A DNA stretch of 64,000 nucleotides from Nostoc sp. CHAB 5836 (GCF_020829445.1 NZ_JAIVFV010000010.1:1-64000); one strand, 5' to 3'; counted from the stretch's first letter, positions 53,054 to 63,279 are shown. Numbers and translations are program-made. The notes: generated by a model not told the origin, from the sequence alone.

Positions 53054-54118
53054 TCACAACTCACGACTTTGTGATTCCTTTTGATTTTTAGTTTTTTGAT
53101 GGTCAAACCGAATTCCTACAAAGATGTCGTAAATAAAGTCTAAAAAATCTTTCTTTTGCAGTAAACCTGAAGTTTGATAACAGCCTTTTTCATCTAATAA
53201 AGGCTTCATCACATAGTATGTAGACTGATATTTGTACCAGGGAATACAAGTCCATAAATGATGAATTAAATGGTAGTTCTGTCCTAAAATCAGGATATTC
53301 AGAATTGGGCTGGGGTATACACGAGCATTTTTCCAGCGATCGCGTTCAATAAAAGGACGATGGGGCAAATAGTCAAAAAATAGTCCCAGTATTAATCCCA
53401 CTATACCAGAAGGTACAACCCAAAAATTGAGAACGTACATTAAAAAATGATATTGAACTGAGATATAAACAATTGCAACAACAATTAAGCGGCTAATAAA
53501 CCATTCTAATAGTTCATATTTACGCCATAGTCGCCGTCGAAAGAAAAACACCTCGTGGGACAAAAATCGAAATGCAATCAGCCACAGCGGCCCACCTGTA
53601 GAAACAAAATGATCTGGGTCATCTTTGGGATCGTTGACATGAGCATGATGCTGCAAATGTACTCGCGTAAACACTGGGAAAACAAACCCTAGCATCAGGG
53701 CGCTACCATGACCTAGCATGGCATTAATTACTCGATTGCGGTGGGCAGATTGGTGACAAGCATCATGAATTACTGTCCCAGCACAATGCAAGGCAATAGT
53801 GTTAAAACTAAAACATAGCCAGTCTGGCCATTGCCAAAGCCAGTAACCACAGTGAGATAACACCAACACTGTCACAGATGCAAAAAACAGTAGTAGTGTC
53901 GGATTGAAATCACCAGGAGGCGCTAACAATTCTTTAGGTGGAACTTTCAGCAGCTTATGTGCTTCTGAAGTTACCGTTCTTACTTTTGTATTTACTACGT
54001 CTTCAAAGATGACTTCCAAGTTGTTGGCATTTAGCTTTGTATAGTCATCAACGGCTGGGTCGATGATGATTAGGCTTTTGTCCGGGATGTCAAAAAAATT
54101 AGGATCTACAGAGGTCAT
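53054..54118 (-). CDS. crtR: beta-carotene hydroxylase CrtR-type
   Basis: 354 residues. The core from residue about 58 (VPPKELLAPPGDFNPTLLLF) follows cyanobacterial CrtR. It carries the three His boxes of the membrane desaturase fold: HDACHQSAHR, HLQHHAHVND and NYHLIHHLW. HVNDPKDDPDHFVSTGGPLW is highly characteristic. CrtR adds 3-hydroxyl groups to beta-ionone rings, giving zeaxanthin or the myxol ring hydroxyl. The protein has an extra N-terminal roughly 57 residues and a charged C-terminal tail (HQKTKNQKESQSREL), making it about 50 residues longer than usual. It may be a second paralogue. It fits with cruF/cruG in the same window. Confidence 0.8.
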   Translation of the reverse strand: MTSVDPNFFDIPDKSLIIIDPAVDDYTKLNANNLEVIFEDVVNTKVRTVTSEAHKLLKVPPKELLAPPGDFNPTLLLFFASVTVLVLSHCGYWLWQWPDWLCFSFNTIALHCAGTVIHDACHQSAHRNRVINAMLGHGSALMLGFVFPVFTRVHLQHHAHVNDPKDDPDHFVSTGGPLWLIAFRFLSHEVFFFRRRLWRKYELLEWFISRLIVVAIVYISVQYHFLMYVLNFWVVPSGIVGLILGLFFDYLPHRPFIERDRWKNARVYPSPILNILILGQNYHLIHHLWTCIPWYKYQSTYYVMKPLLDEKGCYQTSGLLQKKDFLDFIYDIFVGIRFDHQKTKNQKESQSREL

Positions 54119-54988
54119 AATTTTCTGGTCGTGATTCGTTGATAAAATGGGCTTGAAATCCCAAACTCAGCCAGCACAGAATAGATTTCTTGCCACGATT
54201 AGAGAGATGAAACCCTGAAAATTTAGCCATACTCCTCTCTGTTAAGATTAGGTATGGCGTGTATAAAGATAGAGGATAGGGCCAATTTTGAATTCCTTGC
54301 TACACTACACACATCAACAAAATATTTGATTTTTCATTTCTGGAGTTAGTCCTGTTACTTGTAATGGCAGCAACGACTGCATACATATTTTGGTTTATAT
54401 CGACATTTATCGATTTGCCAAGACAATGCTTTTTGCGGGGTGCTGAAATTATGCTTTGTTATTGTTTTTGTGAAAAACAACTTTCAACAATATAAACAAT
54501 ACAGTTATTTGAATGAGAAAGGCAAGAGTTTTGTCGTAATTTGACTTATAATAAAGATGCTTTCAGCAGAAATATCATAACTTATAACAAAAATGTATAT
54601 TTTATTTGCTTAGATAAAAATATCATCCGTTTTCCTGGTGGTTCCAATAAGTATATATACTAGCGATCGCTTTCCCCCTTTTAATTCCGTGCAGTTGGCG
54701 TCTTCTTGTTTTAACCAAAACTCCATTGCCGGAGTGTCTTGGTAGGCGGAACATAGAAACCTTGGCCCCAAGCATAATACTTATTTGTGGAGCATACCAC
54801 TTTCTACTACTCTGTCAAGTTTAAATTGATAGGTAAGATACTTTTATAGTCAGGACTTTAGCCCTGATCTTATAAACACTTTAGTGGCGACGACAAAACC
54901 TCAACAATAGCTTGACAAACTACTCTGATTCTGAGTTAAACGCTACCTAAAATATCAAATTATCATACTTAATAATAAAAATTATACT
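54119..54988. other. gene-free region
   Basis: No supported gene. A 29-codon minus-strand frame at 54711-54800 encodes CSTNKYYAWGQGFYVPP followed by TKTLRQWSFG. It looks protein-like and may be the tail of a lost gene, but it is closed by stops upstream. The rest is AT-rich. Confidence 0.4.
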
Positions 54989-55411
54989 ATGGGTCGATTA
55001 TTACTACTTTTGGCAAGTATACTAACCCTCAGCAGTTTAGATACACCCGCTATGACAATAGCAGGCACAACCCCTGATTTATCTGAGATGCGCTTAGTTC
55101 AAAAGCTGAACTGCAATAATCCTCAAACTCAACCAGCAATTAATGAATGCACGAAATTGTCTGCTCAGAATGCAGATAAAAAACTGAATCAAGTTTATCA
55201 ACAATTGCAATCTACATTAGAAAGGTCTAGAAAACAGAAATTGATCGCTGCACAGCTGGCATGGATCAAGTTTCGTGATACCAATTGTGAGTTTGAGAGA
55301 AGCAGATATGAGGGCGGAACTATTGCCTCTAGCATTTATTTTAGTTGTCTGGCAAATATCACAAAACTACGTACTCAACAATTACAAGAATATCTTAAAC
55401 CCGACCCTTAA
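54989..55411 (+). CDS. LprI/DUF1311-family exported protein
   Basis: 140 residues. A signal peptide (MGRLLLLLASILTLSSLDTP) precedes a mature domain with four Cys. They occur in CNNPQTQPAINECTK, NADKKLNQVYQQLQSTLE, AAQLAWIKFRDTNCEFE and IYFSCLANITKLRTQQL. This is the helical, disulfide-bonded LprI fold, named for a mycobacterial lysozyme inhibitor. The envelope role here is inferred. It is a single-gene unit followed by 1.2 kb of repeats. Confidence 0.88.
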   Translation: MGRLLLLLASILTLSSLDTPAMTIAGTTPDLSEMRLVQKLNCNNPQTQPAINECTKLSAQNADKKLNQVYQQLQSTLERSRKQKLIAAQLAWIKFRDTNCEFERSRYEGGTIASSIYFSCLANITKLRTQQLQEYLKPDP

Positions 55412-55496
55412 GGTTAAAGGGGATCTAAAAGTACCTAAAGTTACACTAAAACACTTTTTAAGCAACCTCTTAACCCAAGCGTATTGCTATGTAGAC

Positions 55497-55602
55497 CAAT
55501 ACGGTTCACAAAAGGGCTGAAACTCTTTTTTTTACGAACCACTCCAGGCGCAGAGAACACAGAGAGAAGGAGAAGGAGGAAATGCTTAACCCAAGTGTAT
55601 TG
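55497..55602. repeat. MITE-B copy 4
   Basis: 106 bp from CAATACGGTTCACAAAAGGG to CTTAACCCAAGTGTATTG. The flanks CTATGTAGAC and CTATGTAATA agree at the first seven bases, consistent with an eroded 10-bp duplication. Ten bases to its left is another MITE-B right end (TTAACCCAAGCGTATTG). Confidence 0.8.
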
Positions 55603-55700
55603 CTATGTAATAGACAGGTTTTAGAGTCAGGGATTTTATTGGAGGGTTAGCAATATCTGATGCATTTCGGCTTTGTGCAGATATGCGTACAGCGCTTGTT

Positions 55701-55867
55701 AGAGGATGTTTGAAAAGTAGTTAGCTGTGATTTTCGGCACTTATTTATCCCCCCAACAAAGAGATAAATTGGGGGGCTTTAATTCCGGTTCCCCCCAATT
55801 TATCTCTTTGTTAGGGGGGATAAATAACGTTTTGCTACCAACAACAGGACTTTCCAAACGTCCTCTT
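55701..55867. repeat. MITE-H copy 2
   Basis: The ends AGAGGATGTTTGAAAAGT and GGACTTTCCAAACGTCCTCT are inverted repeats. The interior is a very strong hairpin: CCCCCCAACAAAGAGATAAA pairs with its complement across about 80 bases. Confidence 0.75.
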
Positions 55868-56174
55868 AGACCGTGAGGTTTACAATCAACGCGAAAAACT
55901 AGCGTGGTCGATTGTGCTACCTAGTAAAGGACTACAAAAGTTGATCGACGCTTTGGTGGATAGTGAGGACTCGTTACTTATGCCATTCCGAAAGACATAC
56001 ATCGAGCTTATCAACGTTCGCCACTAGCTGAATCCAACAAGGCGATCGCCTAGAAAATTCTTTTTCCCCATTCCCGCCAGAAGAATAAGCTAATCGTCAT
56101 TCATTTTTCCAGAATGATTCGCTTGTAGTCAGGGCTTCACCCTTGCTTTTATGCAACTTAAATGCCGATTAATT

Positions 56175-56332
56175 AGAGCGGCGTAAATAATTAAAGGTTT
56201 GTAGTGAGGACTTTAGTCCTTATTTGATGGCTGTTCGCGGAGCGTTCCCGTAGGTTAGCCCTGACTACAAAATAATATCAAGATTTTTTACATTACTTAA
56301 TTTAGTTTGATTTATTCTCACCGACTTACTTA
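56175..56332. repeat. MITE-A variant, copy 2 (reverse)
   Basis: AGAGCGGCGTAAATAATTAA at the left and TTCTCACCGACTTACTTA at the right, matching 15640-15786 in reverse. A GCTGTTCGCGGAGCGTTCCC fragment is inserted in the central hairpin. Confidence 0.7.
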
Positions 56333-56457
56333 GCTTACCTAATTTTTTTTTACGAACCGCCATCGCGTAGCGTCTCGTAAGAGTTGGACGCCAAGGACAC
56401 CAAGGAAGAGAGAAAATCAATAGGTAATTTTGTAGGGGGAAGGGAGTATTTCCTTAT

Positions 56458-56581
56458 AGGACTTACGCAACTGGCATATTATTTTTAGTTTGTAGTGAGG
56501 ACTTTAGTCCTCAAAATCAGGGCTGAAGCCCTTACTACAAACTAAAAGCTTTATATTTTTTGTGACACTTGCGTAAGTCCT
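56458..56581. repeat. MITE-E copy 2
   Basis: AGGACTTACGCAA and TTGCGTAAGTCCT are perfect 13-bp inverted ends. It is over 90 percent identical by eye to copy 1 at 384-506. Confidence 0.88.
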
Positions 56582-56711
56582 ACCTTAAACGAGCTTTTGG
56601 TAAAGAATTGTAATCTCAAATCCCAAATCTTAAACCCAAAATTCGCATGAGTCCCTGACTACGGTAGTCTAGATCAGAGTGAATTTATCGCCTCCTTTGA
56701 TATATTGTTTT

Positions 56712-57683
56712 ATGACTTCAGTTGTTTCTAGTCCGCCACGCACTATTCGGATCGGTTCACGCAAAAGCCAACTTGCTCTGGTTCAGACCTACTGGGTACA
56801 AGAGCAACTCAAGAAAAGATTTCCTGATATCACTTTTGAAGTCCACACCATGTCTACCCAAGGCGATAAAATCTTGGATGTGGCATTAGCTAAGATTGGC
56901 GATAAAGGACTTTTTACTAAAGAACTTGAACTCGCAATGCTCAATCAGGAGATTGACTTTGCAGTTCATTCTCTCAAGGATCTGCCGACTCACTTACCAG
57001 AAGGGTTAACATTAGCAGCAATTACGGAACGGGAAAATCCAGCAGATGCATTAGTGGTGCATGAAAAGCATAAAGATAAACAAATTGATACATTGCCAGA
57101 AGGTGCGGTAATCGGGACTTCTTCACTGCGGCGGTTAGCACAGTTACGCCATCACTTCCCTCACTTTACCTTTAAGGACGTGCGGGGAAACTTGATTACA
57201 CGGTTGGCAAAACTGGATGCAGGCGAATATGATGCCCTAATTTTGGCAGCAGCAGGGTTAGAGAGATTGGGAATGAGCAATCGCATTCATCAAATCCTAC
57301 CCAAAGAAATCTCCCTCCACGCCGTTGGACAAGGTGCTTTAGGAATAGAATGCCGGAGTGATGATAGTGAATTGCGATCTCTACTCAAAGCCATCGAACA
57401 TCCGCAAACACGCGATCGCTGTCTCGCCGAACGATCTTTTCTACGCTCTTTAGAGGGCGGATGTCAAGTACCTATTGGTGTAAATACGGAAATTGCTGGT
57501 GATAATTTGACCTTAACAGGAATAGTCGCCAGTGTAGATGGTCAAAAGTTTGTAAAAGATACCGTCACAGGCATTGCCAATAACGCTGAAGCGCTAGGAC
57601 AAGAACTAGCACAAGTGTTGCGGGAACAGGGAGCGCAAGAAATTTTATCAGAAATTTTTGCGGTGATTCAGCGCGGTTCCTAA
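56712..57683 (+). CDS. hemC: porphobilinogen deaminase (hydroxymethylbilane synthase)
   Basis: 323 residues from the ATG at 56712 ([20 protein letters not shown]); the longer frame from a GTG at 56679 adds 11 unlikely residues. Family features in order are [30 protein letters not shown], and [17 protein letters not shown] with substrate-binding residues. [25 protein letters not shown] follows. The cofactor Cys is in [13 protein letters not shown]. It polymerises four porphobilinogens to hydroxymethylbilane for heme, chlorophyll, bilins and corrinoids. acsF in the same window is a later step of one branch. Confidence 0.97.
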   Translation: MTSVVSSPPRTIRIGSRKSQLALVQTYWVQEQLKKRFPDITFEVHTMSTQGDKILDVALAKIGDKGLFTKELELAMLNQEIDFAVHSLKDLPTHLPEGLTLAAITERENPADALVVHEKHKDKQIDTLPEGAVIGTSSLRRLAQLRHHFPHFTFKDVRGNLITRLAKLDAGEYDALILAAAGLERLGMSNRIHQILPKEISLHAVGQGALGIECRSDDSELRSLLKAIEHPQTRDRCLAERSFLRSLEGGCQVPIGVNTEIAGDNLTLTGIVASVDGQKFVKDTVTGIANNAEALGQELAQVLREQGAQEILSEIFAVIQRGS

Positions 57684-57920
57684 GCAATTGGGCAAGCCGA
57701 TGTGATTAGATCAGAATTGATCGCTGTTGCACTAAAGATGTGTAGCAATTTGAGATTTTCGATTAAAAGAATTTTTTGGTTCATGCTCCGTCTCTTGTGG
57801 GCAAAGTGAATTCAAAAGATGCTCTCCACCAGAGGCTCCGCTAACGCGGACTCGCTAACGCTATGCTATCGAAAATCCAAAATCCTTTGACAATATAGAT
57901 TCGGGGAAGCAAAAATTACC

Positions 57921-59357
57921 ATGCGGATTTTATTTGTTGCAGCAGAGGCAGCACCCATTGCCAAAGTAGGAGGAATGGGTGATGTTGTCGGGGCATTGCC
58001 CAAATTTCTGAGAGAAATGGGGCATGATGTGCGGATATTCTTGCCCTACTATGGCTTTTTGCCAGACAAAATGGAAATTCCCAAAGAACCGATTTGGCGG
58101 GGATCTGCCATGTTCCAGGAATTTGCTGTTTATGAAAGCATTCTGCCTGGTACGGATGTTCCCTTGTACTTATTTGGACATCCTGCCTTCCTACCCCGCC
58201 GCATTTATTCTGGAGAAGATGAAGACTGGCGGTTCACCTTCTTTGCCAACGGTGCAGCCGAGTTTGCCTGGAATCACTGGAAACCGGAAATTATCCACTG
58301 TCATGATTGGCACACGGGCATGATTCCCGTGTGGATGCACCAAGATCCTGATATCACCACAGTGTTTACGATTCATAATCTAGCTTATCAAGGGCCGTGG
58401 CGTTGGTATTTAGAGAAAATTACTTGGTGTCCTTGGTATATGCAAGGACACAATACAATGGCTGCGGCGGTGCAATTTGCCAATCAGGTAAATACAGTTT
58501 CGCCCACCTATGCCGAGCAAATCAAGACACCTACCTATGGTGAAACATTAGAAGGTTTGCTGTCTTTTATTAGTGGTAAATTATCTGGGATTATCAACGG
58601 CATTGATACCGAAGTTTATAACCCAGAGAATGACAAATACATTGCTCAAACCTTTACTCCTGATACTTTAGATCAACGCAAAGCTAACAAAATTGCTTTG
58701 CAGCAAGAACTAGGATTAGAAGTCAACTCCAAAGCCTTTTTGATTGGGATTGTCACCCGATTAGTGGAACAAAAAGGCATTGATTTGATCTTACAAATCC
58801 TCGATCGCTTCCTCTCTTATACAGATGCCCAGTTTGTGCTGTTGGGGACAGGCGATCGCTACTATGAAACTCAGATGTGGCAATTGGCATCCCGTTTTCC
58901 CGGACGCATGGCAACTTACTTACTGTATAACGATGCCCTGTCTCGCCGAATCTACGCTGGTACTGATGCCTTCTTGATGCCCAGTCGTTTTGAACCTTGC
59001 GGTATTAGCCAAATGATGTCTTTGCGCTACGGTTCTGTACCCATTGTCCGCCGCACAGGTGGATTAGTTGACACAGTAACCCATCACGACCCCGAAAATG
59101 CCGCAGGTACTGGTTATTGCTTTGATCGCTATGAACCGCTAGACCTTTTCACCTGTATGATCCGGGCTTGGGAAGGCTTCCGTTTCAAACCTCAATGGCA
59201 AGAACTGCAAAAACGGGGCATGAGTGAAGATTTTAGTTGGTATCAATCTGCCAAAGAGTACGTGAAGTTGTACAGGTCAATTTACGGTTTGCCAGAAGAA
59301 GAGGAAACACCACAACCAGAGTTAGTGTTAAACGAAGCAGTGACTAATAGCAAGTAA
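57921..59357 (+). CDS. glgA: glycogen synthase (ADP-glucose type)
   Basis: 478 residues, a GT5 enzyme that extends alpha-1,4-glucan from ADP-glucose. The N-terminus [20 protein letters not shown] includes the ADP-glucose-binding KxGG motif. [24 protein letters not shown] and [17 protein letters not shown] follow. The C-terminal nucleotide-binding domain has [16 protein letters not shown] and the catalytic Glu segment [20 protein letters not shown], ending with [10 protein letters not shown]. The length is standard. Cyanobacteria often have two such genes; this one matches the GlgA1/GlgA group without clear discrimination. Confidence 0.96.
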   Translation: MRILFVAAEAAPIAKVGGMGDVVGALPKFLREMGHDVRIFLPYYGFLPDKMEIPKEPIWRGSAMFQEFAVYESILPGTDVPLYLFGHPAFLPRRIYSGEDEDWRFTFFANGAAEFAWNHWKPEIIHCHDWHTGMIPVWMHQDPDITTVFTIHNLAYQGPWRWYLEKITWCPWYMQGHNTMAAAVQFANQVNTVSPTYAEQIKTPTYGETLEGLLSFISGKLSGIINGIDTEVYNPENDKYIAQTFTPDTLDQRKANKIALQQELGLEVNSKAFLIGIVTRLVEQKGIDLILQILDRFLSYTDAQFVLLGTGDRYYETQMWQLASRFPGRMATYLLYNDALSRRIYAGTDAFLMPSRFEPCGISQMMSLRYGSVPIVRRTGGLVDTVTHHDPENAAGTGYCFDRYEPLDLFTCMIRAWEGFRFKPQWQELQKRGMSEDFSWYQSAKEYVKLYRSIYGLPEEEETPQPELVLNEAVTNSK

Positions 59358-59827
59358 AAGAGGGCGGTTAGAAACCTGCGTCTAGACGAGGCTTTATCCA
59401 TAGGTGTCAACTTAAGGTGAAGGTTATGTCCCGCAAGGAACTGAAGTTCCTTGCTAATAGCTCAAGTCATCTTTTAGATGACTAACATGATCGGAAAAAT
59501 CTTTAGTCTACTTCAGTAGACTTTCGCTATGAGCCGAATGGCACTAAGTTAAGCTGAATGGTAGGCAACGTAAGAATGCTCCAGGAGCAGAGGTGCAGAG
59601 GGGAATTTCTAAATATCTAGGACTACCCCTTTCAAGGTGACTCGTAAAATCTCTGTTTTTCTCTCTGCGCTCTCTGTGCCTCTGCGGTTAAAAAGTAATT
59701 TATTTAACCTTGTTAGGCGCAGAGGACACGGAGTATAGAGATGAAAGAGGAATTTATTGACCAAAATTTTTGCTCACCTTGAAAGGGCTAATAGAATGGG
59801 CTTATCTGTTGCGAGAGAACTTATCCT
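59358..59827. other. gene-free region with hairpin repeats
   Basis: At about 59430-59530 there is a diverged MITE-C-like string of hairpins (AAGGAACTGAAGTTCCTT, GTCATCTTTTAGATGAC, AGTCTACTTCAGTAGACT). The rest contains GCAGAGGACACGGAGTATAG-type repeats related to MITE-B interiors. No gene was found. Confidence 0.55.
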
Positions 59828-60541
59828 ATGGAATACTCCATTCCCCTACCCCTGCTCCCAACGGCGGCTGAACTTCCTGACTCTGACGATACTCCTGTGG
59901 ATAACGAAGTGCAAAACCTCGTTCCTAACTTACTGTTGGCTATTTTGTCCGTTATTTGGAGCGATCGCAATGATTGGTTCTTTGGTGTAGACATGGGTAT
60001 CTACTACCTTCCGACTGCACCCCGGAAATCCATCGTCCCCGATGGGTTTTTGAGCTTGGGTGTAGAACGGCGACGACAACCAAGCGGAAGACTCAGTTAC
60101 ATACTGTGGGAAGAGAATTGGACTCCACCAATTTTAGTTGTGGAAGTCGTTTCTCAAACCTATGGTGGAGAATACGATCTCAAAATGGAGAAATATCTGG
60201 ATTTGGGAGTGTTATATTATGTCATCTACAATCCCGACTATTGGCAGCGAGATGATCATGCTCCCTTTGAAGTATACAAGCGAGTTGAGGATGAGTTTAT
60301 TTTGCAATCGCAAGAGCAGTTTTGGATACCAGAGTTGCAATTAGGAATTGGGGTAGCTACTGGTATTTACAAGGGTTGGGAGCGGGAGTGGTTGTTTTGG
60401 TTTGATCGGGCTGGCTCACGCTTCCCCAGTCCAGATGAACGGGCACAACAAGCAGAACATCGGGCAGAACAGGCAGAACAAGCGCTACAAGACTTGCGAA
60501 ATCTGCTCAAACAGCGAGGTATTGACCCAGATAGTTTGTAA
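59828..60541 (+). CDS. Uma2-family (DUF820) PD-(D/E)xK endonuclease-like protein
   Basis: 237 residues. The nuclease core is present: DRNDWFFGVDMGIYYLP, SIVPDGFLSLGVE (Asp), ILVVEVVSQTYGGEYDLKMEKY with the Glu-x-Val core and Lys, and VLYYVIYNPDYW. The C-terminal 40 residues (RAQQAEHRAEQAEQALQDLR) form a coiled coil with repeated AEQAE units, common in this family. Uma2 genes are greatly expanded in cyanobacteria; the function is unknown. It is followed by a TCATTTG array. Confidence 0.9.
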   Translation: MEYSIPLPLLPTAAELPDSDDTPVDNEVQNLVPNLLLAILSVIWSDRNDWFFGVDMGIYYLPTAPRKSIVPDGFLSLGVERRRQPSGRLSYILWEENWTPPILVVEVVSQTYGGEYDLKMEKYLDLGVLYYVIYNPDYWQRDDHAPFEVYKRVEDEFILQSQEQFWIPELQLGIGVATGIYKGWEREWLFWFDRAGSRFPSPDERAQQAEHRAEQAEQALQDLRNLLKQRGIDPDSL

Positions 60542-60582
60542 CTGGTCATTTGTCATTTGTCATTTGTCATTTGTCATTTGTC
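60541..60582. repeat. short tandem repeat array, TCATTTG unit
   Basis: Six 7-bp units starting at the stop codon of the Uma2 gene. Confidence 0.85.
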
Positions 60583-60641
60583 AGGAAGACACCTCTGCTG
60601 CTGGTCACTGAGCGTGGCCGAAGTGCTGCTCCCCTGCTTTT

Positions 60642-60818
60642 TCACTTGGGTAGTGACATCACAAATGTTGTGCCTTCGCCGAGTGCAGATTCCACCGCGA
60701 TCGCCCCACCATGTTTTTCGACAATGATTTGTCGAGCGATCGCCAATCCTAATCCTGTGTCTTTACCATTGGAGTATTTTCTGTTTCCATTGTTTGATAC
60801 TACGATGGCTTTCTGTGA
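60642..60818 (-). pseudogene. histidine-kinase HATPase domain remnant
   Basis: On the minus strand the frame reads [20 protein letters not shown], then [15 protein letters not shown] and [20 protein letters not shown], then stop. This is the G1/G2-box end of a histidine-kinase ATPase domain. The segment that should lie between VSNNG and KDTGLGL is shortened. A stop closes the frame at 60819. Everything N-terminal is missing, so it is a relic. Confidence 0.85.
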
Positions 60819-60911
60819 CTACCTCCGTGGGTTTGAAAGCTCAATTTTTCCTTAGTCCGCAGAGGCGGACGAAAGTTTGTGTAGCCGCACCTGTGCTAAG
60901 GCTGAAGTTGA

Positions 60912-62183
60912 CTATTGATTACTCGTCGCTTTCGCCTTAATTAACCAGTCACGATCGCCAGCGCAAATTTCCCTACCAGAGGAGTCTCCTAAATGGTCTA
61001 GCGCTAGTAAACAAGCATATTTTAAGTCCCAAATCGGCGTATTTAGGCAAATTTTAATTTCAGGAATTGCTCGTGAATCGCCCAATTCACCAAGGGCGAT
61101 CGCACAAGCTGCACGGGATTTCTGAAACTGGGGTTCGCGGTTGTGCAGGTTTTCCACTAATAAATCATAGGCGGGAGCATATTTCAGCCAGCCGAAAAGT
61201 TTCATCACATGATAATGAGCGCCATAATCGTTATATGCTTTGTCTCCATAAGTTGTTAAAAGTGCTGCTGGTGCTTGTTGTAAATAGATATCTAGTAAGG
61301 TTTTTGTCGCTAAATAACACCGTCCAAAATCGGTTTCGTAGAGTTCGTTAATCACAAAATCCAGTACGGGGGTAGCATCATACTCATGTACTAAATCAAG
61401 GTCTTTGGGATGGTCATAGAGTACTTGCTCTAAGTAAGGTTGAATTTCTGTAAAAGTAATTTCACCACTGGGGACACCTGCATCCAAAAGCATCCGCAAT
61501 CCTCGCAAGCGGAACACTAGAGATACAGGACAACGGGCAATTTCTGGGATGGCTTTGTAGTAGTGTGAATCAATTAGGTCTTGAATGCAACCGCGCCGTG
61601 CATTGACACTGGAACTTTGCAGCAGCGCCATCACCTCCGTGATTTGGGAGTAGTCACCGGTAAAGCGACAAACTGTAGCGATCGCTGCACTACGAGTAGG
61701 TTCATCCTCAACTTGAGTAAATTTACGTATACGCTCTAGGGATGGCTGATAGTCAGCGTTAGCTAGAGTGTGAATAATGACTCGATAGATTTGACCTGGT
61801 TTATCCAGCAGTTGCGCCACTTCTGCGAGAATTTCTGGATCTTTAGTCCCGATTTCCCCGATCGCCCACACCGTATTTTCAACAGTATAAATATCATTAT
61901 CTTTAAGGCACTGCCGAATTACAGGTAAAGCTGATTCAGCTTGCAATCGCCCCAGACTTTCTACAGCTTTGCGTCGAACAATCCGGTGGTCTAGCTCATT
62001 AGGGTTACTGGTTTCAATCGCCCGTACCAAAGCCGCGATCGATTGCTCCGTGGGGAAGTTAATTAGATGGGAAACAGCAATATACTTATCAGAAGCGTCT
62101 TCGAGTTGTTCTAATGGTGTATCGATAATTGCGATCGCTTCTTCTTCTGTTAGCCCAAACATTTTAAAAAAACGTTTATCCAT
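60912..62183 (-). CDS. HEAT-repeat phycobilin lyase-like protein (CpeY type)
   Basis: 423 residues starting MDKRFFKMFGLTEEEAIAII. HEAT/PBS-lyase repeats run through the protein: IVRRKAVESLGRLQAESALP, YTVENTVWAIGEIGTKDPEI, and FQKSRAACAIALGELGDSRA near the end. The length and N-terminus suit CpeY, which with CpeZ attaches phycoerythrobilin to phycoerythrin, better than the roughly 270-residue CpcE or PecE. The assignment is from memory of the family. No phycobiliprotein genes lie in the window. It is divergent from the small gene at 62879 and a second HEAT gene. Confidence 0.7.
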   Translation of the reverse strand: MDKRFFKMFGLTEEEAIAIIDTPLEQLEDASDKYIAVSHLINFPTEQSIAALVRAIETSNPNELDHRIVRRKAVESLGRLQAESALPVIRQCLKDNDIYTVENTVWAIGEIGTKDPEILAEVAQLLDKPGQIYRVIIHTLANADYQPSLERIRKFTQVEDEPTRSAAIATVCRFTGDYSQITEVMALLQSSSVNARRGCIQDLIDSHYYKAIPEIARCPVSLVFRLRGLRMLLDAGVPSGEITFTEIQPYLEQVLYDHPKDLDLVHEYDATPVLDFVINELYETDFGRCYLATKTLLDIYLQQAPAALLTTYGDKAYNDYGAHYHVMKLFGWLKYAPAYDLLVENLHNREPQFQKSRAACAIALGELGDSRAIPEIKICLNTPIWDLKYACLLALDHLGDSSGREICAGDRDWLIKAKATSNQ

Positions 62184-62542
62184 TGATCTATAAAATGGCT
62201 CTTGGATAATTGCTCAGAGGTCACACTTACTATCCTACTAGCGACTGGCTACTGGGAAATAACGGTAAATTATCTTTGGGAATTGAAGTCATTGCGATTA
62301 AAACCAAGTGAAACTAAGCAATCGTAAGGGTTTTAGATTGCAACTCTTGGAGATGCTCGGCGAACACGACTTTGCAACGACTGTAAATATTTTTGTCCAG
62401 CTACTTATCAGTATTAACGTGATCTGAGAAGATTCAAAACAACAGCTAAGTCCTGCTCTTTAGCGAATAACCAAATAAACCACGTCTATCTTGAAACTTG
62501 TAGTTCAACGCTTTTCAAAAGGATTTGCCCTCATCCCCCAAC

Positions 62543-62687
62543 CTGACTTTTCACGGCATTTGGAAGACCTCTCTCTAAATCTCTCTCCTAAAAGGAGAGA
62601 GACTTTGAATTTCCCCCTTCCCGATGCGGGAAGGGGGTTAGGGGGTTAGGTTTTTGGTAGACTTTTCCACATAACGTGAAAAGTCAG
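62543..62687. repeat. MITE-F copy 3, with 10-bp target duplication
   Basis: 145 bp from CTGACTTTTCACGGCATTTG to ACATAACGTGAAAAGTCAG. It is flanked by perfect 10-bp direct repeats ATCCCCCAAC (62533-62542 and 62688-62697). It landed inside an older CCCCAACC...TTGGGAGAGGG repeat of another type. Confidence 0.92.
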
Positions 62688-62878
62688 ATCCCCCAACCCC
62701 TTCTCCCAGATATGGGATTCGGGGAGCTAGAATTTCAAAGTCCCTCTCCCATATTTGGGAGAGGGATTTAGGGTGAGGGCGAAAACTACGGTTCTCAATT
62801 TAGATGAGGTTTACAAACGTTATTGGGAACACTGACGACATATCATTTATATAAACACACATTTAGGAAACAAAAGTT

Positions 62879-63118
62879 ATGGATGAAGCCTTAGAATTCA
62901 CAACAACTGATAACGTCACCGCTCAAGATGTAGCAGAAGTGATTGCAGAACTTGAGCAATATCGAGAACGTCTAGTTCAAGAAACTACAGAAACAGCAAA
63001 ACGGGCTAAGTTGATGAGGGTAAATGTGACAGCAAAACTGGAGCCGGAGCTTGCTAAAATTGATTCTGCCCTCCAGGAACTCCGTAATCAGCAAGCTGCC
63101 CTGAGTGCCAGTAACTAA
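62879..63118 (+). CDS. small acidic hypothetical protein
   Basis: 79 residues, helical and charged (MDEALEFTTTDNVTAQDVAE). It has a heptad-rich stretch (VIAELEQYRERLVQETTETA) and a C-terminal helix (LAKIDSALQELRNQQAALSA). It lies between two HEAT-repeat lyase-like genes. The TAA stop codon coincides with the left end of a MITE-A copy, so the present C-terminus may have been set by that insertion. Confidence 0.7.
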   Translation: MDEALEFTTTDNVTAQDVAEVIAELEQYRERLVQETTETAKRAKLMRVNVTAKLEPELAKIDSALQELRNQQAALSASN

Positions 63119-63243
63119 GTCGGCAAGAATAAATCAAACTATATTACAAAATGTAAACACAGCTTAAACCGTTATAAATGACGAAGGACAAATGACAAAT
63201 GACAGCCTTAGCCAGTTAGCTTTATTTGCGTCGCTCTACTTAA
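63116..63243. repeat. MITE-A copy 5 (chimeric)
   Basis: The left half (TAAGTCGGCAAGAATAAATC) matches the variant copies at 15640 and 56175. The right half (CAGCCTTAGCCAGTTAGC to GCGTCGCTCTACTTA) matches the standard copies. Confidence 0.8.
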
Positions 63244-63279
63244 CTAGTAATCCATCTTGATAATTTAGCTAGAAGTCAA

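Larger units (their letters stand above)
55412..56678. other. gene-free repeat-rich region upstream of hemC
   Basis: This is occupied by a solitary MITE-B end (about 55469-55486), MITE-B copy 4, MITE-H copy 2, a MITE-A variant and MITE-E copy 2. At 55869-56027 there is unassigned sequence with a fragment that may derive from a gene (GATCGACGCTTTGGTGGATA) but no open frame. No promoter for hemC could be placed. Confidence 0.6.

Noticed and set aside
54711-54800. 29-codon minus-strand frame ending TKTLRQWSFG
   Set aside because: It looks protein-like but is closed by stops on both sides with no start signal; kept only as a possible relic.
60367-60549. Cys-Ser-rich minus frame opposite the Uma2 C-terminus
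   Set aside because: It is the antisense of the AEQAEQ coiled coil and has no independent support.
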